NCBI RefSeq assembly: GCF_000022525.1
Contig: NC_013009.1
Coordinates: forward strand, 62,001 to 126,000
Source of the DNA: Neorickettsia risticii str. Illinois
GTDB taxonomy: Bacteria; Pseudomonadota; Alphaproteobacteria; Rickettsiales; Anaplasmataceae
Direction: 5' to 3'
Length of the DNA stretch: 64,000 nt
Below the pieces are notes generated by a model, which saw only the letters and a program-made list of their open reading frames with translations, ran no database searches and was not told the origin of the DNA. The position numbers and the translations under genes were made by a program. Positions 57,216 to 64,000 of the stretch are shown one piece after another (the first letter of the stretch is position 1; each line of letters opens with the position of its first letter).

Positions 57216-58745
57216 CTAAGCATTGGTGGTTTTGCAGTGCTGCAGCGCACTCGAGAGCAAAGCTAAGTCTCCAATTACAGTTTTTTCCTTAATGTCTTCC
57301 AATAAATCCCGGTGATGTAAACGGAAAGATGCTAACAGGTTCTTTGCGGCAGTACTTATTCCTGTTACGTCGATATTATCAAAGTAACCCTCGTTTGCAG
57401 CAAACATAAGAACTACTTGTTCTTCTACCGGCAAGGTTTCATGCTGATTTTGCTTTAAGAGCTCAGTAAGCTTTTTGCCTTTTTCTAACAACGCCTGCGT
57501 TGTTTCATCGAGGTCTGCGCCAAATTGTGCAAACGCTTCCATTTCTCTGTACTGAGCTAGCTCCAGTTTGATGGATCTGGCAACTTGTTTTATTGCCTTG
57601 ATCTGTGCAGCCGAACCAACACGAGACACAGACAGACCAACATTTACAGCCGGTTTCACGCCTTTATTGAACAACTCGGTTTCGAGAAAAATCTGTCCGT
57701 CAGTAATGGAGATTACGTTAGTCGGAATGTAAGCAGATACATCCCCGGCCTGTGTTTCTATGATTGGGAGAGCTGTAAGCGAGCCTGCACCGTGTTTATC
57801 AGACATTTTTGCAGCACGCTCAAGTAATCTTGAGTGAATGTAAAATACATCACCAGGATAGGCTTCGCGACCAGGTGGACGCCTTAAAAGCAAAGACATT
57901 TGCCTGTATGCAACGGCGTGTTTAGAAAGGTCGTCGTACACAATGAGACAATGCATACCGTTGTCACGGAAGTATTCTCCTATAGAACAACCCGCGTACG
58001 GAGCTAGAAACTGGGATTGTGCAGAATCAGATGCTCCTGCCAAAACAATGGTAGTGTACTCCATGGCACCTTGTTCCTGCAAAGTCTTCATGATTCTTGC
58101 GACTGTTGAACATTTTTGACCAATTGCAACGTAAACACAGTACAGTTTTTCTTCATCAGGGAGATTCTTATTTATGTCTCTCTGGTTGATTATACTGTCT
58201 AAGGCAATAGTGGTCTTTCCTGTTTGCCTGTCTCCGATGATAAGCTCCCTCTGCCCGCGACCAATAGGAATAAGTAAGTCAATTACCTTGATTCCCGTTT
58301 GAAGAGGCTCTTTTACGGGCTGACGGTCTAAAATTCCTGGTGCCTTCACCTCGATTGGAGAATATGCATCCGCGAAGATTTGTCCAGCACCGTCTAGTGG
58401 ATTACCTAAGGGATCGATAACTCTACCAAGTAACTTTTTTCCTACCGGGATGCGTAAAGGCTCCTTCGTACGCCTAACGGTATCACCTTCCCTTATGTCT
58501 TGTGTGTTAGTTAAGATGACTATCCCTACGTGATCGTATTCTATGCTTTGTATTAGCCCAATTTCCCCATTTGGAAAAACAACCTTTTCGTTAAACTCCG
58601 CATTTTCAAGACCACACGCTATTACAACACCATCCTTGACCGAGATCACCTCGCCTATTTCTTCCGAAAAAATCTGCTGATCAAAATCCTCAATTTTTTC
58701 CTTTATTATCCTTAAAACTTCAGATGCATTAACGTCTAAACTCAT
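57216..58745 (-). CDS. atpA: ATP synthase F1 subunit alpha
   Basis: 509 residues, normal length. The P-loop GDRQTGKTT, the [10 protein letters not shown] region and PGREAYPGD are standard. ATG 58745. The upstream gene atpH ends nine bases before it, so the pair is an operon; the genes for gamma, beta and epsilon are elsewhere, as is usual in Anaplasmataceae. Confidence 0.98.
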   Translation of the reverse strand: MSLDVNASEVLRIIKEKIEDFDQQIFSEEIGEVISVKDGVVIACGLENAEFNEKVVFPNGEIGLIQSIEYDHVGIVILTNTQDIREGDTVRRTKEPLRIPVGKKLLGRVIDPLGNPLDGAGQIFADAYSPIEVKAPGILDRQPVKEPLQTGIKVIDLLIPIGRGQRELIIGDRQTGKTTIALDSIINQRDINKNLPDEEKLYCVYVAIGQKCSTVARIMKTLQEQGAMEYTTIVLAGASDSAQSQFLAPYAGCSIGEYFRDNGMHCLIVYDDLSKHAVAYRQMSLLLRRPPGREAYPGDVFYIHSRLLERAAKMSDKHGAGSLTALPIIETQAGDVSAYIPTNVISITDGQIFLETELFNKGVKPAVNVGLSVSRVGSAAQIKAIKQVARSIKLELAQYREMEAFAQFGADLDETTQALLEKGKKLTELLKQNQHETLPVEEQVVLMFAANEGYFDNIDVTGISTAAKNLLASFRLHHRDLLEDIKEKTVIGDLALLSSALQHCKTTNA

Positions 58746-58754
58746 TTTTTCCTT

Positions 58755-59279
58755 CTATTGAAATATCTCGAGAATTGTACTTTGCCCTATACTTTTACAC
58801 TTTGCTAACCTTCCGGCGATGGAAAGGTCTATCATTATTGAATTTATTTTGATTGTCAGTCCGCCTAGCAGAGAGTGGTTCACTTTTTGAGCGATGTTAA
58901 TCTTTTTCAGACAAGGAAATTTAACAAGCAGTGCATCCGCAACTTTCTTTTTAGCCGTGGCACTTAAGCGGCTATATGACTCCACCCTCGCGTCTACTTC
59001 TTTCCTGTTTCTTTTCACTATTTCTATGTACTCCAGCAGTACCCTAGTGCAGAGAAAGCCACGATGATTTGCAAGCAGGAGCTTACACAAATTTTTAAGT
59101 TCGCACGGGAGATCCAGTTTATCAAGCACATATACCTTAGTGCTGGTCTTGATCCTTGCGAAAGAAAGGAAGTTGCTCTCACTGAGCAAACCCAAGAATT
59201 TATTTGCATCACTTTCCAATCTGGGACCACAAACCGCGTATAAGGACTGCGCATATCTACCGGCTATGTACTGTTGCAT
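58755..59279 (-). CDS. atpH: ATP synthase F1 subunit delta
   Basis: 174 residues, about the family length. The N-terminal helical domain begins IAGRYAQSLYAV; the C-terminus ends with the LLGGLTIKINSIMIDLSIAGRL pattern typical of the delta subunit (GG..I..G...ID.S). Links F1 to the Fo stalk. ATG 59279. Precedes atpA. Confidence 0.92.
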   Translation of the reverse strand: MQQYIAGRYAQSLYAVCGPRLESDANKFLGLLSESNFLSFARIKTSTKVYVLDKLDLPCELKNLCKLLLANHRGFLCTRVLLEYIEIVKRNRKEVDARVESYSRLSATAKKKVADALLVKFPCLKKINIAQKVNHSLLGGLTIKINSIMIDLSIAGRLAKCKSIGQSTILEIFQ

Positions 59280-59395
59280 TTACTTCGCTGCACGAACACA
59301 CAGGCACATTCTCTTACAGCTTGAGCATTTTTGCAAATCCGACCGTACTCCTTCTTTTGTACTTGGCAAAAATTATTTTTGAGGATACTGCATAT

Positions 59396-59944
59396 CTAGT
59401 ATATTGTTGTTGGTGTAATGATCGAGTCAAGAGCTTGATCGTGTGCTTCAATCACCAGATCGTGACAAAGTTGTTCGTCATATGCTAATCCAATGTACAG
59501 TGTATTGCAGCCGTTCGATCTCGAATGATTAATAAATCTATCAAAAAATCCCCTACCGAAGCCTAATCTGTGACGATCACAATTAAAGGCTACTAAGGGG
59601 ACAAATACTAATTCAGGTATAATATTTTCGTTCCTTGCAGGATAGTAAATGTTGAGTTTGTCGTATTTTACTAAGATGTCGTCTTTTTTCCATGTTCTGA
59701 AACACATTTCTTGATCACTCAAAATGCATGGAAGGGAGAAGACTTTATCATCCAATTCATCGAGGAGTAGCGTCGGATCAACTTCTCCATCAATTGGTAA
59801 ATATAGCCCAATGGTCTTGTAGTTTTTGAAGTCCAATGTTTTGAGGAGATTTTGCACTATAAGGCTGTCAAGCAACACCTTGTTTACAATGCTTTTTCTT
59901 ATTTTGCGATATTTCTCACGTAACCGAACTTTACCTCCAATCAT
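59396..59944 (-). CDS. ygfA: 5-formyltetrahydrofolate cyclo-ligase family protein
   Basis: Converts 5-formyl-THF to 5,10-methenyl-THF using ATP. 182 residues. Motifs LREKYRKIRKSI at the start, GLYLPIDGEVD, the substrate/Mg region PLVAFNCDRHRLGFGRGFFDRF and the terminal HDQALDSIITP are those of the family. ATG 59944. Feeds the folate pool that Fmt uses. Confidence 0.93.
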   Translation of the reverse strand: MIGGKVRLREKYRKIRKSIVNKVLLDSLIVQNLLKTLDFKNYKTIGLYLPIDGEVDPTLLLDELDDKVFSLPCILSDQEMCFRTWKKDDILVKYDKLNIYYPARNENIIPELVFVPLVAFNCDRHRLGFGRGFFDRFINHSRSNGCNTLYIGLAYDEQLCHDLVIEAHDQALDSIITPTTIY

Positions 59945-60008
59945 GGATAACGCCTTTTTGAATGAATTGTCTTACTGATGAACATTTGAAAATACATCGA
60001 GAGGCAAG

Positions 60009-60515
60009 CTATAGTTTCTTCCCGGTTAGTGAAACAATCGCGTATGCTGAAATACCTTCCTTACGTCCTTCGAAGCCTAGTTTTTCGGTTGTTGTTGCTT
60101 TTACATTGGCCTGCTCTTTCCCAACACAAAGTAGATCTGCTACTTTTTGCTGCATCTCGCTTTTGTATTGCTGAATTCTCGGTGTTTCACACACTATTGT
60201 AAGATCTGCATTATTTACCACGTACCCAGCTCTTTGAATGAGTGTTACCACGTGCTCTACAAAGTAAGATGATGACTTTCCCCTCCATTTTTCGTCTGTA
60301 TCGGGAAAAAGCATACCGATGTCATTTGCACCTTCTATACATGCTGCGCCGAGTACGGCGTCAACCAATGCATGTAGCGCAACATCACCATCTGAGTGTG
60401 CAATGACTGTGTACTCGCAGGGCACAGACACTCCACACAAGACAATGTAGGTATTGCCGGTTTTTACAGGTTTTTCTATTTTGTGGACATCGTATCCGAA
60501 TCCAACACGGTACAT
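60009..60515 (-). CDS. ispF: 2-C-methyl-D-erythritol 2,4-cyclodiphosphate synthase
   Basis: Non-mevalonate isoprenoid enzyme. 168 residues. Starts [12 protein letters not shown] with the metal-binding Asp/His, followed by [19 protein letters not shown] and NADLTIVCE, the family signatures. ATG 60515. It is a single-function enzyme; the ispD part of the fused ispDF seen in some alphaproteobacteria is absent here. Confidence 0.96.
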   Translation of the reverse strand: MYRVGFGYDVHKIEKPVKTGNTYIVLCGVSVPCEYTVIAHSDGDVALHALVDAVLGAACIEGANDIGMLFPDTDEKWRGKSSSYFVEHVVTLIQRAGYVVNNADLTIVCETPRIQQYKSEMQQKVADLLCVGKEQANVKATTTEKLGFEGRKEGISAYAIVSLTGKKL

Positions 60516-60760
60516 AGCAAGACCGAATGATGTATCATGAGCGACAGATTCCTAACACGAATCTTAGAAAAAGAAAATGTTTTCTTTTGTTCTTATCCCC
60601 AATAGCACCCGGTTTATTTATGCTTGAAATCATTTGTTTCGTGCTTGGTGTATGTGTGCAAGTGAGCATTTTGAGATAGACAATCCTACGACTCAAAGAG
60701 GTGACACGGTTGTAGAATGGTAAGTCAAAGGGTATCATGTGTGGAATCGTTTCTCGTTTT

Positions 60761-60832
60761 GCCGCTATGGCCCAGTGGTAGCGCGCTTCATTGGTAATGA
60801 AGAGGTCTCAAGTTCGATTCTTGATAGCGGCA
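60761..60832 (+). tRNA. tRNA-Thr (anticodon GGU)
   Basis: Cloverleaf: acceptor GCCGCTA/TAGCGGC, anticodon stem CTTCA/TGAAG with loop TTGGTAA (GGU), and T-arm with GTTCGATTC. CCA is not fully encoded (ACC follows). It sits 13 bases before the lolC-type gene. Confidence 0.94.
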
Positions 60833-60845
60833 CCGCCTTTTCCAA

Positions 60846-62063
60846 ATGTTTATTATAAAGCTGGAGCTTGAGCTTGCGTGTAGTTATTTGATCTCCAAGA
60901 GTTTCAGAGGGCTTGTCACCTTTCTTTCTCTTGTTGGTGTAGCAATTGGAGTTGCTTCGTTAATAGTCGTCACGTCTGTCATGGATGGTTTCAAGGCGGA
61001 GCTTATTTCAAACATCGTGGGTGTGAGTGGTCATGTGAACATTTGGTTTCAGAGAGGTATAAATGAAGATGTGACGCGTATACGTTCCATTGCGACTGGA
61101 ATACCTCATGTTGCTAAGGTAGTTCCAGCTCTCGAGGCAAGGGCTATCATTTCGAATGAGCTGACAAATGTGGGTGTCCTCGTTAGAGGAATGGAGCTAA
61201 ATGATTTTGTGAGGGAATCGCTTGTTACGGAGAAAATTATCCAAGGGAAGGTTGCAGATTTTGAAGATGGTATCGTAATTGGTGCAAGGATGGCCGAAGA
61301 GCTAGGAGTGAGTGTAGGCGATGAGGTGAAGTTTTTATCTGCGTCATATACCAATACAATGCTCGGTCCAATACCTCGGATGAAGCATCTGAAAATAGCA
61401 GCTATTTTTGCTCTTGGGCTTGTTGAATACGACAGTGCACTTGTGTACATGCCATTTAACGTAGCATCAACTTTTTTCCGTTCCGAAATGAACACGGCAA
61501 GTATCTTCCTGGACGATCCCTATTTTGCTTCTGATGTATCAGAGCGCATAAAACAAAAGCTTCCGGATTTACATGTAACTAACTGGCAAGATGTTGGTAA
61601 TCCTTACTTTCGTGCTCTGAAGGTTGAAAAAGCAGTGATGTCGATCGTTCTATTGATGATTGTGCTTGTGGCAGCATTCAATATCATCTCTGGGCTATTT
61701 ATGTTAGTGGATGAGAAGAAACAATCTGTTGCTATTTTGCGTACCATGGGTATGACAGGAGCAAGTATTGTTAGGATCTTTATTTTCTGCGGCAGCATAA
61801 TAGGAGTAGTCGGTACTGGTCTGGGTGTGATGTTTGGTCTTTTGATAGCTGTCAATATTAACAGGTTGAGATTTTTTATAGAGTGGCTTACCGGAGAGAC
61901 TATTTTCGATCCGTCTGTGTATTTCATTGATAAAATACCAGTTTTGCTCGACCCTGCAAGTATAGGGTTGATAGCTCTATCCACAATTTTAATAACGTTC
62001 TTTGCAACCATTCCGCCGGCTTACAAGGCCTCGAAACAGAGTCCTGGATCTATTTTGCGCTGA
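60846..62063 (+). CDS. lolC: LolC/LolE-type lipoprotein-releasing permease
   Basis: ABC-transporter permease that with LolD releases lipoproteins from the inner membrane. 405 residues. N-terminal TM (about 22-45, LVGVAIGVASLIVVTSVMDGF), a large periplasmic domain (about 50-260), then three TM segments with the FtsX-type motif AILRTMG. ATG 60846. LolC and LolE cannot be separated by sequence alone; one permease forming a homodimer is common in alphaproteobacteria. Confidence 0.9.
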   Translation: MFIIKLELELACSYLISKSFRGLVTFLSLVGVAIGVASLIVVTSVMDGFKAELISNIVGVSGHVNIWFQRGINEDVTRIRSIATGIPHVAKVVPALEARAIISNELTNVGVLVRGMELNDFVRESLVTEKIIQGKVADFEDGIVIGARMAEELGVSVGDEVKFLSASYTNTMLGPIPRMKHLKIAAIFALGLVEYDSALVYMPFNVASTFFRSEMNTASIFLDDPYFASDVSERIKQKLPDLHVTNWQDVGNPYFRALKVEKAVMSIVLLMIVLVAAFNIISGLFMLVDEKKQSVAILRTMGMTGASIVRIFIFCGSIIGVVGTGLGVMFGLLIAVNINRLRFFIEWLTGETIFDPSVYFIDKIPVLLDPASIGLIALSTILITFFATIPPAYKASKQSPGSILR

Positions 62064-62091
62064 GGTTCCCTTAGGTTATTTTTCGGTAAGA

Positions 62092-62580
62092 TTATGGTGT
62101 AACCTGCTCTGCGTGAATAACACCTTCTTTGATCATCTCGGAAAGGCGTACATGTGAGGGATTAGTTTTCGCTACAATAAGGAAACCAGCTGTATCCTTG
62201 TCTAGTCGGTGCACTATCCCTGGACGAGATGAGTCAAGATTGCTGAGTTGTTCTGTAGGGTAGTGGTGCTCAAGAATGTTGACAAGTGTTTGTTCTTTGT
62301 TACCTATTCCAGGATGAACAACGAGGCCAGCAGGCTTATGAATGACGAGTAAGGAATCGTCTTCGTATCTTACATCCAGAGGTTGTACGAATGCGTGTCT
62401 GGGTTTTTGTTCTAAAGGTAGGTCAAGCAAGTGGTACTCCTCACCCAATAAAACCTGTTTAGAAGGCTCCAACCGAATCTTTCCGTCAGCTTTAACTCTA
62501 CCCACCTTTGTCACAACAGAGAGTTTAATTACTGCTCCGCTTTTCTTCCATTGCTGCTGTGCCTACCAATTACCCTACTC
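62092..62580 (-). pseudogene. Truncated RluD-type pseudouridine synthase
   Basis: The frame from GTG 62514 reads YEDDSLLVIHKPAGLVVHPG and RPGIVHRLDKDTAGFLIVAK, the catalytic region with the nucleophilic Asp of RluC/RluD enzymes. It stops 20 residues later at 62092, so about half the catalytic domain (another 130-170 residues) is missing. Upstream in frame, without a start, lies SGAVIKLSVVTKVGRVKADGK, the end of an S4 domain. Broken at both ends; expression of a functional enzyme is unlikely. Confidence 0.82.
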
Positions 62581-62962
62581 CGTTTGATAAAGAAGTTATT
62601 CTCCTAAGAACGACAATCTCAATAAATAAGGGCAACACAACGAATGGGCCTGAACTTTGTGGAAATGATCCGAACCAGATAATGGTTCACAGTAAGCTTG
62701 AACAGCATTGGCGGTATTTTCGTATATAGCATTTATAATTCACGTTCATTGATTGCAATAAATGTAGCGCTACTTTCTTAATATTAGAATTAATAAATTG
62801 AAGCACTTAGGCCTTATCCTGCTTGAGAGTGTGTGAGTTGATTTTTTTCTGAAGCTTAAAATTTTTAATAAAAAACGATATAATCTTAATATGAAATTCA
62901 TGATGGACACACCAAGCCCTTCATCAGAACAGCATCCTTTTAGGTAGCAATCTAAGAACACT
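62581..62962. other. Intergenic region
   Basis: 380 bases, A+T-rich from 62700 on. Probably includes lost 5' sequence of the RluD-type gene and the promoter of the next gene. No gene recognised. Confidence 0.4.
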
Positions 62963-63529
62963 ATGTTTATATCTCGCATATTTTCCAGGCGGAGAGTTTT
63001 ATGCATTTTTGCACTCTTTGTATTACTGTTTGCCTCTGTTGTACTAATATGGAACCTGCTTTTACTACATAGTGCGAAAACTTCTCCTTATAGCAAGGTA
63101 GTTTGGGTGTTGAATACCTTTGCTGCATTGTTCACATTTCTTTTTTTCCTATGCTGTACTGCAAATGAAATTGCTGCATGCACCGGATGGCAAAGAAAAA
63201 AGATAACACCGAGAGCCCTAGACCTTAAAGGAATTGTCTCCAGGCAGCATGTTTTTACACCGGAAAGTCCAGAAATACACAAGATTTCTATATGTGGATC
63301 AAAAAAACAGCTAGAGATGCTAAGTGAAATTGTTGAGCAGGCACTCACAACTGGAATGCAGGAACTTCAAAATAAGGAACCATCACAAACAAACTCTCTT
63401 GATTATGTAGCACCTGATACACCATTTTCCGCTCCCAGAGATTCAATGGCATCAAGCATAATACAGGAACTTCAAAGTGACACACCCCTAATACAACTTT
63501 CTGGACACGTACCCTCAGACCGTCATTAG
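62963..63529 (+). CDS. Two-TM half-size hairpin-family-like protein
   Basis: 188 residues, ATG 62963. Basic start (SRIFSRRRV), one hairpin (about 11-34 and 46-68), then a polar tail. The tail contains IHKISICGSKKQLEMLSEIVEQ, which loosely recalls the C-terminal strand-helix of the CCG-macro family (VRICCG....LAE...Q); this could be chance. The rest is Ser/Pro/Thr-rich. Function unknown. Confidence 0.6.
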   Translation: MFISRIFSRRRVLCIFALFVLLFASVVLIWNLLLLHSAKTSPYSKVVWVLNTFAALFTFLFFLCCTANEIAACTGWQRKKITPRALDLKGIVSRQHVFTPESPEIHKISICGSKKQLEMLSEIVEQALTTGMQELQNKEPSQTNSLDYVAPDTPFSAPRDSMASSIIQELQSDTPLIQLSGHVPSDRH

Positions 63530-63805
63530 ATCTATGCACCTTCCGACACACCAACATTACAAACTGGCACATATGAAGTATATCTCTGCTCTGGCCTCTA
63601 GATAGAAAAATATGGCTATACCGCACAAAAAACGGGCAATGAGAACGCCTGTGTTAACTCACTCACTTATACAAAAGTAACGCTACCTACTTCTGAAAAC
63701 GCACAAAACCACTAATCCACAGGCACAAGCCACTATTCAAACATGCGATCACGAACTAACACGGATACAGTTCCCGATGAACCGATAGCAAGTGCGTCAC
63801 ACATC

Positions 63806-64000
63806 TCACTGTTTATACAACGAGATAACTTCTGAAAGCATCGCAAGAGACTCCCTATGAGACCTCTGAAAGGCATTTCTACCTATTATGGATCCGTTGC
63901 CGCCACCCTTCTTGATTGCTCTAACCTCTTCATAGAGCGCAGGCAAATCCTTATTTTGCCCACCAGAAAATAACACCAACCTCTTACCAGTAAAGCAGGA
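63806..64000 (-). CDS. Class I (archaeal-type) fructose-bisphosphate aldolase, 3' part
   Basis: Open to the right window edge, so the start is not seen. The visible 64 residues read LVLFSGGQNKD, YEEVRAIKKGGGNGSIIGRNAFQR and SLAMLSEVISLYK, the phosphate-binding end of the DhnA-type aldolases found in Rickettsiales. The catalytic Lys lies upstream, outside the window. Cleaves or forms fructose 1,6-bisphosphate in gluconeogenesis/glycolysis. Family known from the literature; assignment by motif. Confidence 0.88.
   Translation of the reverse strand, partial: SCFTGKRLVLFSGGQNKDLPALYEEVRAIKKGGGNGSIIGRNAFQRSHRESLAMLSEVISLYKQ

Noticed and set aside
1-64000. CRISPR arrays, insertion sequences, prophage genes
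   Set aside because: No regularly spaced short repeats, transposase or integrase motifs were found; all repeats seen are tandem or gene-family duplications.

Overview
The window looks like a reduced-genome intracellular alphaproteobacterium of the Anaplasmataceae, most likely a Neorickettsia species. This is inferred from gene content (gatB, clpB, short RNase E/G, tatC, split ATP synthase genes, archaeal-type class I aldolase), moderate G+C, no insertion sequences, and long gene-poor stretches between housekeeping blocks. No database search could be run, so the genus is a judgement.

Layout. 1-1015 is the 3' part of comM. 1206-12863 and 16221-19629 carry a paralogous set of small membrane proteins, on both strands, made of one or two transmembrane hairpins ('hairpin family'; another member lies at 56008-56967 and a half-size one at 62963-63529). 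In the first block, fragments of the comM 3' end recur after hairpin genes, the footprint of tandem duplication. Two hairpin genes hold a run of eight T at the same place: in one the frame is intact, in the other the start and the body are in different frames. 13821-15714 is gatB-tadA. 20033-24154 holds fmt, a tRNA-Ile with anticodon UAU, nadE (synthetase domain only), lipB (frame broken at a run of nine A), truB and a small membrane protein.

26564-43464 is the most unusual part: a same-strand array of eleven intact genes and one decayed copy coding for single-pass membrane proteins. Each has an N-terminal signal anchor, a variable linker and a conserved C-terminal domain. I read that domain as a divergent macro domain (ADP-ribose/nucleotide-binding fold) ending in a Cys-Cys-Gly strand ('CCG-macro family'). 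Charge distribution puts the domain in the bacterial cytoplasm. The genes share an A+T-rich leader about 50 bases before the start, and repeats of 206 to about 470 bp show recent duplication or gene conversion. I know of no described function for this array.

43906-64000 is mostly housekeeping: clpB, rng, a heme-copper-oxidase-subunit-I-like membrane protein, nadC, rpsP-rimM-rmuC, a PAS protein with a degenerate GGDEF-like end, tatC, prmC, atpH-atpA, a formyl-THF cyclo-ligase, ispF, tRNA-Thr, a lolC/E-type permease, a truncated RluD-type pseudogene, and at the right edge the end of a class I fructose-bisphosphate aldolase. The two membrane-protein families are probably the species-specific, fast-evolving part of the envelope; the rest is translation, energy and cofactor metabolism.
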